DNA of 64,000 nucleotides from GCA-2697345 sp045565015 (GCA_045565015.1 JBJLGD010000036.1:38094-102093); one strand, 5' to 3'; shown: positions 19,253-28,996, counted from the first letter of the stretch. Made by a program: numbers and translations. The notes: generated by a model from the letters alone, not told the origin.

Positions 19253-20050
19253 ATGAGACACTCAACATCAATAATTCCACAATTTTTTGTAACTGCTTCT
19301 CAAGAGTGTCCATATTTAGAGCACCAAAACGAACGAAAGCTTTTCACTCCAATTATTAAAAAAAATGGTGATTTGATAAATAACACATTGAGCAAACAGG
19401 GCTTTAGAAGATCACAAAATGTTTTGTATAGGCCTGCTTGTACAGACTGCGTTGCGTGTTTATCTGCGAGAATTTCAACAAAAAAGTTTATAATTTCACG
19501 TAGTCAAAAACGATTACTGAAATCCAATAAATATATTTTTAGAGAATACAGTCAACCCAAAGCTAATATGGAACAATTTAATCTTTTTACGAAATATATC
19601 GACACTAGACATAAGGAAGGAGGCATGTCCGGCATGGACTACTCGGAGTATAAATCAATGGTTGAAGAGACTTACGTAAATACTCGTCTGATGCATTACA
19701 GAAATAAAGAGGGAGAACTTTTGGGAATCTGCTTAACAGATATATTGGATGACGGCTTATCCATGGTATATTCATTCTATAACCCCTGTACAAAGTATAA
19801 AAGTTTAGGAACATACATGATACTAGACCACATAAAATTTGCTCAAGAAACTAAACAAGATTATGTTTATTTAGGTTACTGGGTAAAAGGATCTTTAAAA
19901 ATGAATTATAAAGCATCTTTTTCCGGAACAGAAGTATTTGCTAAAAAAAATTGGGTCCCATTAAAAACGTTTAGTAATAAAGTTGGAGAACAGAATATTT
20001 CGACTGTAGACCCTGTGTCAAAACAAATTTCACAAATTAAGTTTGAATAA
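19253..20050 (+). CDS. bpt: Aspartate/glutamate leucyltransferase (arginyltransferase family)
   Basis: Attaches leucine from Leu-tRNA to proteins with an N-terminal Asp or Glu, feeding the ClpS-ClpA N-degron route. The 265-residue length fits Bpt. Signatures: the N-terminal segment TASQECPYLEHQNERKLFTP, YRPACTDCVACLSARI with the conserved cysteines, then GMSGMDYSEY, SMVYSFYNP and GYWVKGSLKMNYKASF. It stands alone, with a 100-base gap before and a 221-base AT-rich region after. Confidence 0.93.
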   Translation: MRHSTSIIPQFFVTASQECPYLEHQNERKLFTPIIKKNGDLINNTLSKQGFRRSQNVLYRPACTDCVACLSARISTKKFIISRSQKRLLKSNKYIFREYSQPKANMEQFNLFTKYIDTRHKEGGMSGMDYSEYKSMVEETYVNTRLMHYRNKEGELLGICLTDILDDGLSMVYSFYNPCTKYKSLGTYMILDHIKFAQETKQDYVYLGYWVKGSLKMNYKASFSGTEVFAKKNWVPLKTFSNKVGEQNISTVDPVSKQISQIKFE

Positions 20051-20193
20051 TTGATATTTATTACCAAGTCTTATTAAAAATACTATTTTAATATTTTTCA
20101 TAGTTACTTTTATATTTTGTAAAGAAAAAGGACAAATAATGAAATAAAAGTTCATTATTTATGATTTTTTTAACATTATATTAAAATTCTATA

Positions 20194-20222
20194 TTGACGG
20201 TAGGTAGTTGGAACTTTAATAA
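20194..20222 (+). promoter_or_regulatory. Candidate promoter for ilvB-ilvH
   Basis: TTGACG at 20194-20199 and TAATAA at 20217-20222 are separated by 17 bases, a good sigma-70 spacing. The start point would be about 20229, leaving a leader of about 40 bases before ilvB. That is too short for a classical branched-chain attenuator, and I see no leader peptide rich in Leu, Val or Ile. Confidence 0.5.
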
Positions 20223-20271
20223 CTTTCATAAAAATACTAACTTATAAATCTTATTTTCAGTGGAGAATAAT

Positions 20272-22029
20272 ATGGATAGGATTATTACAGGCGCTGAAAT
20301 TGTTGTTCAGGCATTGATTGATCAAGGGGTAGATACTATTTTTGGCTACCCTGGAGGTGCTGTTCTACCCATATACGATGCTATTTTTAAACAAAAAAAA
20401 ATTAAACATATATTGGTAAGACATGAGCAAGGAGCAACTCATGCTGCCGAAGGCTATGCTAGATCAACGGGAAAACCAGGGGTAGTTTTAGTAACCTCTG
20501 GTCCGGGTGCTACGAACGCTGTAACTGGTATGACTGATGCCTTGATGGATTCAATACCTTTAGTGGTACTCACGGGGCAAGTCCCGACATTTATGATCGG
20601 AAATGACGCTTTTCAAGAAGCGGATACAGTTGGTATCACTAGACCTTGCACCAAACATAATTGGCTTGTAAGGAATACGGATAAATTATCAAATATAATA
20701 CATCAAGCTTTTCATGTAGCTAAAAATGGGAGGCCTGGACCAGTACTAGTAGACATTCCAAAAGATGTTCAGTTTGCAAAAGGTAAGTATAGTTCTCCCC
20801 GTAAATCAAATAACGCTAATTACACCCCAAATATAAAGGGAGATACTAATTCAATCATTAAGATGGTCGAACTCATAGAAACAGCCGAGAGGCCGATTTT
20901 TTATACGGGTGGAGGAGTGATAAACTCTGGACCAGAAGCTTCAAAATTATTGCGTCTTTTAGCAAGGGAAACAAATTTTCCCGTAACCTCAACTTTAATG
21001 GGTCTTGGAGCTTTTCCAGCTTCTTCTAAACAATGGATGGGCATGCTGGGTATGCACGGGCTTTATGAAGCTAACATGGCCATGCACGGGTGCGATCTAA
21101 TGATAAATGTTGGAGCTCGTTTCGACGACCGGATAACTGGTCGATTAGATGCGTTTAGCCCCAACTCGAAGAAAATACATATAGATATCGACCCCTCCTC
21201 AATAAATAAAACAATAAATGTGGACGTTCCAATTATTGGTAACATATCCAACGTGCTGAATGATGTTATCAAAATTTGGAAGTCGCGAGGAAAAAAAACG
21301 AGAAAGCAAAAGATCGATAAGTGGTGGGATACAATAAACTCTTGGAGAGAGAAAAACTGTTTAAAATATGAAGCTTCTAAAAATTCTATTAAACCTCAGT
21401 TCGCTCTTGAAAAACTTGAAGAATTGACGGCCAAATTTTCAAACAGGTATATATGTACAGAGGTTGGTCAGCATCAAATGTGGGCAGCACAATATCTAAA
21501 CTTTGAAAAACCTAATCGGTGGATGACATCTGGTGGCCTAGGAACTATGGGCTACGGATTTCCAGCATCAATTGGTGTTCAAGTGGCTCATCCGGAGAGC
21601 TTGGTTATTAATGTTGCAGGAGAAGCTTCGTGGTTAATGAATATGCAAGAAATGGGTACAGCTATTCAATACAACCTGCCTGTAAAGCAATTCATTCTTA
21701 ATAACGAAAGACTAGGCATGGTTAGACAATGGCAAGAACTTTTACATGGCGAGAGATACTCACAGAGTTGGTCAGAAGCATTACCAGATTTTGTTAAACT
21801 CGCAGAGGCTTTTGGCGCAAAAGGAATTTTATGCGAGAAACCTGAGGATTTAGAGGACGCAATTAACGAAATGATCGAGTATAAAGGCCCCGTAATATTA
21901 GATTGTTTAGTTGAAAAACATGAGAATTGCTTTCCGATGATACCCTCTGGTTCGGCTCATAATGAAATGATTATGGCAGATAGTGAAAAAAAAGAGAGTA
22001 TTGGGGAAACCGGAGCGGTGTTAGTTTAA
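20272..22029 (+). CDS. ilvB: Acetolactate synthase, large (catalytic) subunit
   Basis: ThDP- and FAD-dependent enzyme making acetolactate or acetohydroxybutyrate for valine, leucine and isoleucine. Visible features: GYPGGAVLPIYD, the activating glutamate in VRHEQGATHAAEGYA, GPGATNAVTGMTDALMDS, and the ThDP diphosphate motif NVAGEASWLMNMQEM, in which GEA replaces the GDG/GDA seen in many enzymes. From memory this variant occurs in alphaproteobacteria. I chose ATG 20272 (585 residues) rather than GTG 20260 because that GTG lies in the GTGGAG ribosome binding site. ilvH follows after 45 bases. Confidence 0.96.
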   Translation: MDRIITGAEIVVQALIDQGVDTIFGYPGGAVLPIYDAIFKQKKIKHILVRHEQGATHAAEGYARSTGKPGVVLVTSGPGATNAVTGMTDALMDSIPLVVLTGQVPTFMIGNDAFQEADTVGITRPCTKHNWLVRNTDKLSNIIHQAFHVAKNGRPGPVLVDIPKDVQFAKGKYSSPRKSNNANYTPNIKGDTNSIIKMVELIETAERPIFYTGGGVINSGPEASKLLRLLARETNFPVTSTLMGLGAFPASSKQWMGMLGMHGLYEANMAMHGCDLMINVGARFDDRITGRLDAFSPNSKKIHIDIDPSSINKTINVDVPIIGNISNVLNDVIKIWKSRGKKTRKQKIDKWWDTINSWREKNCLKYEASKNSIKPQFALEKLEELTAKFSNRYICTEVGQHQMWAAQYLNFEKPNRWMTSGGLGTMGYGFPASIGVQVAHPESLVINVAGEASWLMNMQEMGTAIQYNLPVKQFILNNERLGMVRQWQELLHGERYSQSWSEALPDFVKLAEAFGAKGILCEKPEDLEDAINEMIEYKGPVILDCLVEKHENCFPMIPSGSAHNEMIMADSEKKESIGETGAVLV

Positions 22030-22074
22030 CAAAAATTTTTGGGAAACCGATGAAAATGAAGAAAGGTGACTTTA

Positions 22075-22638
22075 ATGAGTTCTTTAAATATAACAAAAGG
22101 TACGTCAAAACATTCCGCCTATGATCTCAAAGACCCAAATTCAGACATAATCGAGACACACACGTTAGCAGTTATAGTTTCGAATGAATCTGGAGTTTTA
22201 GCAAGGGTTATAGGTTTATTTTCAGGTAGAGGGTATAATATCCATAGCTTGACAGTTGCTGAAATTGATCACGATAGCAATAAATCTAGAATTACAATTG
22301 TAACAACAGGAACACCACCAGTTTTAGCTCAAATTAAAGCTCAGTTAGATCGAATGATTCCAGTTTTTGAAGTTCATGACTTAACAGAAGAAGGTAAAAC
22401 CGTTGAAAGAGAACTAGCTCTATTTTCTGTAAAAGGCACAGGAAATAAGAGAGTGGAAGCCTTGAGATTAGCAGATATATTTCGAGCTAATGTAGTAGAC
22501 TCAACGCTTGCGAGCTTTATTTTTGAATTAACTGGAACGTCAGAGAAGATTGATGCTTTTGCCGACCTAATGAAACCATTAGGATTAATAGAAATAGCTA
22601 GGACTGGAATAGCTGCACTAGGCAGAGGTAATATTTGA
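22075..22638 (+). CDS. ilvH: Acetolactate synthase, small (regulatory) subunit
   Basis: Regulatory partner of IlvB that confers valine feedback. The 187-residue protein has an N-terminal ACT domain (ETHTLAVIVSNESGVLARVIGLF, then GRGYNIHSLTV) and the conserved C-terminal ALS_ss domain. ATG 22075 is chosen because AGGTG precedes it by about five bases; the upstream GTG at 22066 lies within that site. It forms an operon with ilvB. ilvC is not in the window. Confidence 0.95.
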   Translation: MSSLNITKGTSKHSAYDLKDPNSDIIETHTLAVIVSNESGVLARVIGLFSGRGYNIHSLTVAEIDHDSNKSRITIVTTGTPPVLAQIKAQLDRMIPVFEVHDLTEEGKTVERELALFSVKGTGNKRVEALRLADIFRANVVDSTLASFIFELTGTSEKIDAFADLMKPLGLIEIARTGIAALGRGNI

Positions 22639-22765
22639 TAAAAAAAATTTATGGCGAATTAGCATTAAAGTTGTTATCATAAACTGGTTTTTTCTACATC
22701 TCAAGATTTTAGACTGTTTAAAACCTAAGTCGCTGTATTAAGTAATTCTTCAGGAAGTATGTTGC

Positions 22766-23902
22766 ATGTCAAGCTATCTTAAATCAATTTTACAGCCTGT
22801 AGAGCAAGCCACAGGTTTACCAAACAAGCATTATATTAATCCCAAAATGCATCAATTGGAAAAAAAATCTTTATTTTTTAATACTTGGGCCGGTTTATCA
22901 GTAGCAGCCGCAGTTCCTAACGCTGGGGATGCGAAACCAATAACTTTTTTTGACATACCACTGTTGATTATTCGCGATAAAAACCACGACATAAGGGTTT
23001 TTCAAAATATTTGTAGACATCGCGGTATGATCTTAGTGAATGAAGAAAAAAATATAGAAGGTGCGATACGCTGTCCCTATCATTCATGGTGTTATTCTCT
23101 AGACGGTCGTTTGATTGCTACTCCCCATGTTGGTGGCCCCGGGATGAATACGCATCGTAATATAAAAAAAGATAATTTAGGGCTTATTGAGGTGCGTTCC
23201 CATATATGGATGGATGTAATATTTATAAATATATCCGGTACTGCTCCTCCATTTCAATTGGTTAACAAACAGTTAATTGAGAGGTGGAAAGAATTTGATC
23301 AACCTATTTATCATGGAGGGTTAAATAGTAAATTCACCTTAAAGGTAAATTGTAATTGGAAATTAGCAGTGGAGAACTATTGTGAAAGCTACCATCTCCC
23401 ATGGGTACACCCAAGTTTGAATTCTTACTCGAAATTAGAAGATCATTATAATATTGAAAGCCCCGGTATTTATTCGGGTCAAGGTACGTATTTATATCAA
23501 CAGTATCAATCTTCTGGAGGTAGTGTTTTTCCCAACTTTCAAAATCTAAGTAAAAAATGGAACAAGGGTGCTGAATATATAACGGTTTTCCCAAACGTAC
23601 TTATGGCCTGCCAGAAAGATCATGTTTGGTCTGCTGTTCTAAGCCCAGAATCTCACGATAGTACAGTAGAAGAAATAAACATTTATTATGCTAAACCAAA
23701 CTTATGCGACAATATGAAAAAAAATAATATGGAATTATGGAAAGGTATTTTTCTAGAGGATATTTTTGTTGTTGAAGGAATGCAAAACGGTAGGAATTGT
23801 TTTGGATTTGATGGTGGTAAATTTTCTCCAACTATGGACGGTCCAACGCATTTATTTCATGCTTGGGTGGCCGAGAATTTGATAATTTACAAGGAATCTT
23901 AA
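22766..23902 (+). CDS. Rieske ring-hydroxylating oxygenase, large-subunit family
   Basis: A 378-residue mononuclear-iron oxygenase. The Rieske cluster ligands are NICRHRG and, 17-20 residues later, CPYHSW. The catalytic-domain iron site is ENYCESYHLPWVH. At the bridging position (three before the first histidine ligand) the residue is Glu, where naphthalene-dioxygenase types have Asp. From memory Glu is shared by choline, carnitine and glycine-betaine oxygenases, so an alkylammonium substrate is possible. No reductase or small subunit is adjacent. A 73-codon orphan follows. AGGAAG precedes the ATG. The substrate is not determined. Confidence 0.85.
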   Translation: MSSYLKSILQPVEQATGLPNKHYINPKMHQLEKKSLFFNTWAGLSVAAAVPNAGDAKPITFFDIPLLIIRDKNHDIRVFQNICRHRGMILVNEEKNIEGAIRCPYHSWCYSLDGRLIATPHVGGPGMNTHRNIKKDNLGLIEVRSHIWMDVIFINISGTAPPFQLVNKQLIERWKEFDQPIYHGGLNSKFTLKVNCNWKLAVENYCESYHLPWVHPSLNSYSKLEDHYNIESPGIYSGQGTYLYQQYQSSGGSVFPNFQNLSKKWNKGAEYITVFPNVLMACQKDHVWSAVLSPESHDSTVEEINIYYAKPNLCDNMKKNNMELWKGIFLEDIFVVEGMQNGRNCFGFDGGKFSPTMDGPTHLFHAWVAENLIIYKES

Positions 23903-23906
23903 TTTA

Positions 23907-24128
23907 TTGTCCTTTAATAAGAATCTCAACGACGAGATACTAGAACATTATTTTAACAATAATAAAGTAGGCTTAATGAGCTGCTATAGACTGGCTGCTA
24001 ATCACTCAAAAGACGTTAATGAGGTAGCTTTTTTTCTAACTCAGGCCTATATTTTCTCATTAGAAACTGGGGATAGCGTAGTTTCTAACTCGATTTTTCT
24101 CGAGTTAGAAAAGATGAAACGCATATAA
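23907..24128 (+). CDS. Small hypothetical protein
   Basis: A 73-residue reading frame starting at TTG, five bases after the Rieske oxygenase stop and probably cotranscribed with it. It looks helical (LMSCYRLAANHS, FFLTQAYIFSLETGD, LELEKMKRI), with no signal peptide, cysteines beyond one, or known motif. The layout resembles short TPR-like two-helix proteins. I do not recognise the family, and the function is unknown. No Shine-Dalgarno is visible. Confidence 0.55.
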   Translation: MSFNKNLNDEILEHYFNNNKVGLMSCYRLAANHSKDVNEVAFFLTQAYIFSLETGDSVVSNSIFLELEKMKRI

Positions 24129-24192
24129 CTTATTATCCGTAGATAAAAATTTAACTGTCCAGGGACTATAAGTTTTCTCTATTCATTACATT

Positions 24193-27100
24193 TCAACTGC
24201 ACCCAGACGTAGAACCGCACGTATTACATTTCATGCACGTCCCATTACGTACCAATGTGTAGTTTCCACACTCACCACAAGCTTCTCCCTCGTAACCCTG
24301 CATTTTTGCTTTTGCTACTTGATCTAAGCCAGTTGACATTGGATTTGAATTTTCAGTAATGCCAAGTCCTTCCTGGAAGTTTTCATTACTGGATATGGGT
24401 TCCACTGCTAGTGCCTCTACTCCTTTAGATACGTTAAGACCACCTTGGAGAACTTGAAGTTCATGGGGGACTCTCTTTCGCAAATATCCGGATGAACTTA
24501 TCTGTTTTAATACTGCTAATGATTTAGATTCGTTGGCTTCTGATACTTTATTTATGTTACGAATATCGTCCTTTTCACCCCGTCCCAGATCATCAAAACT
24601 AGCTCCCTCAGGTTTAACATGGGCAAGATCCGATCTATCTAAATAGGAAACAGCTAACTCTCTAAAGATATAATCCAAAATTGATGTAGCATTTTTGATG
24701 GAGTCGTTACCCTGCACCATTCCAGCCGGTTCAAATTTTGTAAAGGTAAACGCATCTACAAACTCTTCCAAAGGTACCCCATACTGGAGTCCTACTGATA
24801 CCGCGATTGCAAAGTTATTCATCATCGCTCTAAAACCGGCTCCTTCCTTGTGCATATCAATAAATATTTCGCCTAATGCCCCATTTTCATATTCTCCTGT
24901 TCTAAGATATACTTTATGTCCACCAACGGTGGCCTTCTGGGTGTAGCCCTTACGCCTATGCGGCATCTTCTCTCTGTTTGACGTGCTTAACTCTTTTACT
25001 AAGATTTTTTCAACAACCTTTTCCGCTAGCACTGATGCCTTTTCGTGAGGATTTCCAGATTCTAACACTTCGGCGGCGTTATCATCATCCTCTATTAGTG
25101 CTGACGCAAGTGGTTGCGAAAGCTTTGATCCGTCCCTGTAGAGAGCGTTTGCTTTAACACCTAAAGTCCAGCTTAATTCGTAAGCTTTTTGACACTCCTC
25201 AATAGTAGCATTGTTTGGCATATTTATAGTCTTCGATATTGCTCCAGATATAAATGACTGCGCTGCAGCCATCATGTATATATGACTATTAACCGACAAA
25301 AATCTTTTACCTTTTTTCCCACATGGGTTAGCGCAATCAAAGATTTTATAATCTTTTTCTTTTAAATGTGGTGCTCCTTCAAGTGTCATGGTTCCACACA
25401 CGTGGTCATTAGCTAAGTCAATTTGTTCTTTCGAAAAGCCTAAGTGAGATAACATATCAAAAGACGGGTTGTTTAACTCTGAAAGTGGTATTCCAAGTGT
25501 CTGGGAACAAAACTCTTCTCCCAAAGTCCATTGGTTAAAAACAAATTTTATGTCAAAAGCGCTTGGAAGTGCTTCTTCTATTTTTGCAATCTCAGTTGAC
25601 CCAAATCCATGGCCAACCAGTGAACTGTGATTTATCCCTGGACAATTTCCCAATGTTCCGTGACCGACCGCGTGTGATACTATTTCTTCAATCTCTGAGG
25701 AGGGATAACCCATTTTTTCAAGTGCTGCTGGAACACTTCTGTTTATTATTTTGAAGTAGCCTCCACCCGCAAGCTTTTTAAACTTCACTAACGCAAAATC
25801 AGGTTCAATACCTGTGGTATCACAATCCATGACCAAACCTATGGTTCCCGTTGGCGCGATAACTGTGGATTGAGCATTACGGAATCCGAATCTTTCGCCC
25901 AGATCTAGAGCATTATCCCAATGCTTCTGTGCTAAAGAAACCAATTCTTGAACTGGGCAAGACAATATATCCAAAGCCACAGGGTTAACTGATAAACTTT
26001 CGTAGTTTTCCGTTTCTCCATACGCCGCTTTCCTATGATTTCTTATAACTCTAAGCATATGCTCTGCGTTTTTCTTGTATTTAGAAAACGGCCCTAACTC
26101 TTTAGCAATTTCTGCTGAAGTCTCATATGATACACCTGTCATTAATGCTGTTAATACAGCACACAGTGATCTTCCCTCGTTACTGTCATAGCCTAGCCCC
26201 ATACTCATAAGTAAACCGCCTATATTGGCATAGCCTAGACCCAGAGTTCTAAAATCATAGGATCTCTGAGCAATTTCTTTAGATGGGAATTGTGCCATCA
26301 TTACAGATATTTCCAATGTCAACGTCCAGAGCCGTGTAGAATGAATATAAAGCTGAGAATCAAACGAATTATTCTTGTAGAAGGTTAACAAGTTCATTGA
26401 CGCCAAATTACATGCGGTATCGTCCAAAAACATATACTCTGAGCATGGATTTGAGCCTCTTATTTCTCCATCTTCAGGACAGGTGTGCCACGCGTTGACT
26501 GTATCATGATACTGAATACCAGGATCAGCACAGGACCAGGCTGCATGCCCTATTTTGTCCCAAAGTTCCCTGGCATTTATTTTTTTTGCAACCTGTTGAT
26601 CTTTTCTGTTTATTAGCTCCCAATCTTCATTAGCCTCGACTGCCCTCAAAAATGCATCAGTAACTCTTATCGAGTTATTTGAATTTTGCCCTGAAACTGA
26701 GTTATAAGCCTCAGAGTCCCAATCAGTATCATAGACCGAGAACTCAATACTTTCATATCCCTGTTTTGCATAATCAAGGACACGTTTTATGTATGTCTCC
26801 GGTATCGCAACCTTCTTTGCTTCTCGAATAGCAGATTTTACTTTCTGATTCTTTGTTGGACTTACAGCATCTTCCAGAGCTCCGTCCCATTGTTTAATTG
26901 CCTCAAAAATGATATTTAACTTCTCTTCATGCATTTTGGAACCAGCAACAATACTAGCCACTTTTTGCTCTTCAAGTACTTTCCAATTGATAAACTCTTC
27001 AATATCCGGATGATCGGCATCAACAATGACCATTTTTGCAGCTCTTCGCGTTGTTCCGCCGGACTTAATCGCTCCTGCTGCTCGATCACCAATTTTCAAA

Positions 27101-27870
27101 AAACCCATAAGCCCACTTGACATACCACCACCAGAAAGCTTCTCGCCGGCTCCTCTCAAGGATGAGAAATTTGTGCCTGTTCCAGAACCATATTTAAATA
27201 AACGCGCTTCCCGAACCCAAAGATCCATTATTCCACCGTCATTCACCAAATCATCACTAACAGATTGGATAAAACAAGCATGTGGCTGGGGGTGCTCATA
27301 CGAGCTTTTTGACTTCGTCAGTTTCCCGCTTTCGTGGTCTACATAATGATGCCCTTGTGCTGGCCCATCGATGCCGTACGCCCAATGTAGTCCTGTGTTA
27401 AACCATTGTGGACTGTTTGGTGCAGCCATTTGGAGCGCCAACATGGCACGCATTTCATCCATATATGCTTTGGCATCCGCCTCTGTGGTGAAATATCCAC
27501 CCTTCCAGCCCCAGTAACACCAAGCACCGGCCAGTCGATTGAATACCTGCTTAGCGGATGTTTCTCCTGTGTACCTGGATTCCTCGGGTATACTCTTTAA
27601 TGCTTCCAAATCAGGAGTGCTTCTGAGTAAAAAATCAGGTATTCCTTTTTCTTTTACTTTTTTGATTTTAACTGGGACTCCTGCTTTTCGAAAATATTTT
27701 TGCGCTATCACATCTGCCGCAACTTGGCTCCAAGACGCAGGTACTTCTAAATCTTCTAATTTAAAAACTATTGTCCCGTCCGGATTTCTAATTTCCGATG
27801 TTCTCTTGCTGAATTCTATTTCTGAATATGTTTCTTTGCCTGCGCGCGTTAATTTTCGTTGTATTTTCAT
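24193..27870 (-). CDS. nrdJ: Adenosylcobalamin-dependent (class II) ribonucleoside-diphosphate reductase
   Basis: Makes deoxyribonucleotides using B12 rather than oxygen or iron. The 1225-residue length is typical of the long alphaproteobacterial NrdJ. Seen in order: a specificity region near NSPQWFNTGL, FKYGSGTGTNFSSLRG, the active-site segment RGSNPCSEYMFLDDTACNLASMNLL, and APTGTIGLVMDCDTTGIEPDFAL. After a linker the C-terminal tail is a zinc-ribbon-like cluster of cysteines (ACGECGN, CMKCNTCGS, GCS), which re-reduces the active site. An AGGAAA site precedes the ATG. A candidate NrdR box lies 149-164 bases upstream of the start. No nrdAB or nrdR is seen in the window. Confidence 0.96.
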   Translation of the reverse strand: MKIQRKLTRAGKETYSEIEFSKRTSEIRNPDGTIVFKLEDLEVPASWSQVAADVIAQKYFRKAGVPVKIKKVKEKGIPDFLLRSTPDLEALKSIPEESRYTGETSAKQVFNRLAGAWCYWGWKGGYFTTEADAKAYMDEMRAMLALQMAAPNSPQWFNTGLHWAYGIDGPAQGHHYVDHESGKLTKSKSSYEHPQPHACFIQSVSDDLVNDGGIMDLWVREARLFKYGSGTGTNFSSLRGAGEKLSGGGMSSGLMGFLKIGDRAAGAIKSGGTTRRAAKMVIVDADHPDIEEFINWKVLEEQKVASIVAGSKMHEEKLNIIFEAIKQWDGALEDAVSPTKNQKVKSAIREAKKVAIPETYIKRVLDYAKQGYESIEFSVYDTDWDSEAYNSVSGQNSNNSIRVTDAFLRAVEANEDWELINRKDQQVAKKINARELWDKIGHAAWSCADPGIQYHDTVNAWHTCPEDGEIRGSNPCSEYMFLDDTACNLASMNLLTFYKNNSFDSQLYIHSTRLWTLTLEISVMMAQFPSKEIAQRSYDFRTLGLGYANIGGLLMSMGLGYDSNEGRSLCAVLTALMTGVSYETSAEIAKELGPFSKYKKNAEHMLRVIRNHRKAAYGETENYESLSVNPVALDILSCPVQELVSLAQKHWDNALDLGERFGFRNAQSTVIAPTGTIGLVMDCDTTGIEPDFALVKFKKLAGGGYFKIINRSVPAALEKMGYPSSEIEEIVSHAVGHGTLGNCPGINHSSLVGHGFGSTEIAKIEEALPSAFDIKFVFNQWTLGEEFCSQTLGIPLSELNNPSFDMLSHLGFSKEQIDLANDHVCGTMTLEGAPHLKEKDYKIFDCANPCGKKGKRFLSVNSHIYMMAAAQSFISGAISKTINMPNNATIEECQKAYELSWTLGVKANALYRDGSKLSQPLASALIEDDDNAAEVLESGNPHEKASVLAEKVVEKILVKELSTSNREKMPHRRKGYTQKATVGGHKVYLRTGEYENGALGEIFIDMHKEGAGFRAMMNNFAIAVSVGLQYGVPLEEFVDAFTFTKFEPAGMVQGNDSIKNATSILDYIFRELAVSYLDRSDLAHVKPEGASFDDLGRGEKDDIRNINKVSEANESKSLAVLKQISSSGYLRKRVPHELQVLQGGLNVSKGVEALAVEPISSNENFQEGLGITENSNPMSTGLDQVAKAKMQGYEGEACGECGNYTLVRNGTCMKCNTCGSTSGCS

Positions 27871-28307
27871 TTCATTATTTCCTAACCCTGTGTTCCTCTT
27901 GCGGAATTCAAACTCCTGCCTGACGCCTATTTTACTTTTTTACTCAATCTAAAAGTTACTAACACGTTTATATTTAATATTTTTATAGTATTAGAGACTG
28001 TAACTTCTCTGACCGGCTACACAACATCTTGTGCCCAACCAGCTGAGTACTACTACTTGACGTGTTTATGAGCTCAAGGTCAACGTATTTTTTTACTAAT
28101 TTTAAAATTTTTTTTATTGACTAAAGGATTTTTTTTTGAACCATTTTTTTTTCCTAACACCAAAATTGAAACTGAACGCTTCCTAAAAAAAAAAAAAGTT
28201 AATTAGATTATAAACTTAGCGAGGTATTTTAACAATTTCCTCCAAAAAGTTAAGATTCGTTTAAAAATATCTAATTTAAAAACTTGAGAAATCAATTTAA
28301 AAAAAAT
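27871..28307. other. 437-base gene-free region upstream of nrdJ
   Basis: This interval separates nrdJ from tRNA-Pro and holds the nrdJ control region. It is very AT-rich in its tRNA-proximal half, with long T and A runs including 13 A at 28185-28197. The less AT-rich nrdJ-proximal half contains the candidate NrdR box. I find no supported reading frame and no convincing cobalamin riboswitch core. Confidence 0.6.
28019..28034. promoter_or_regulatory. Candidate NrdR box upstream of nrdJ
   Basis: ACACAACATCTTGTGC is a near-perfect interrupted palindrome, very close to the NrdR operator pattern (ACACAATATCTTGTGT-like) known upstream of ribonucleotide reductase genes. NrdR boxes usually come in pairs about three helical turns apart. 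At 28049-28065 there is only a degraded partner (ACTAC ... ACGTGT). The location upstream of nrdJ supports the call. Confidence 0.55.
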
Positions 28308-28384
28308 TGGTCGGGACGGTAAGATTCGAACTTACGACCCCCTGTTCCCAAAACAGGTGCGCTACCAGGCTGCGCCACGCCCCG
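28308..28384 (-). tRNA. tRNA-Pro, anticodon UGG
   Basis: Read on the minus strand, the 77 bases fold as a cloverleaf: acceptor stem CGGGGCG/CGTCCCG with one G-U pair, D-arm with AGCCTGGTAGCGC, anticodon stem CCTGT/ACAGG around the loop TTTGGGA (anticodon TGG), and T-arm with GTTCGAATC. The discriminator is A and CCA is encoded (28308-28310). TGG can read all four proline codons with wobble. Confidence 0.97.
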
Positions 28385-28443
28385 ACATTTGAGACTTTCT
28401 AACGCCACATGACAGGATTGGAAAGCCCAAAAACTAAAAATTG

Positions 28444-28925
28444 TTATTTAGTACAGGGCCATAAGGTTGTTTTATTATTAAGACTATTAGTTTGGATCGA
28501 GTCTCCTTCGGCTATACCTAACTTAGACGTCAGCCCGCCGTTTATCTCAATTGCTCCAATCAAATCGTTTCCGCCAAAAATTAGTTTGTCACTGAAGGGC
28601 TCAGCATTTTCATAAATGGATCTAATTAAGCCCTTTTTATCAAAAAAGATGATATCAAGTGAAAGCGGAGTATTCTTCATCCAAAAGATTAATTGTCCTG
28701 GTTTATCGTACATAAATAACATACCGCTCCTAGTGCCCAAGAACTCTCTATACATCAAACCTTCGGCCCTCTTGGTTGGAGTATTAGCTATCTCAACATC
28801 AAAATCGTATTAAATCCATTACTTATGATTGATAGTTTATTCTTCTCACAAGATGGTAAAGCCAACTTTACAGAAGAAAATAATGTAACACTTAACAATA
28901 GGATGAGTCTTACCTTTTTAAGCAT
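28444..28925 (-). CDS. Secreted DUF192 family protein, with an apparent frameshift
   Basis: The downstream frame holds a clear DUF192 domain: DVEIANTPTKRAEGLMYREFLG, GMLFMYDKP, FWMKNTPLSLDIIFFD and AIEINGG. The start lies in another frame at ATG 28925, which encodes a signal peptide (MLKKVRLILLLSVTLFSS, then a mature start near LALPSC). The frames join if one base is added near 28805-28812, for instance an extra A turning TTTAAT into TTTAAAT, which yields 160 residues with a mature part like other Rhodobacterales DUF192 proteins. The family's function is unknown. Taken literally, only a fragment without export signal could be made, from an internal ATG near 28758. Confidence 0.75.
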
Positions 28926-28996
28926 TCAATAAAAACCCTAGATTATCTCTCGATTCATAATAATGAACAAATTTTTAAGAAATCAATATAAACAAA

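Noticed and set aside
27871..28307. Cobalamin riboswitch upstream of nrdJ
   Set aside because: I could not find the conserved B12-box or a stable core; only the NrdR-like palindrome stands out.
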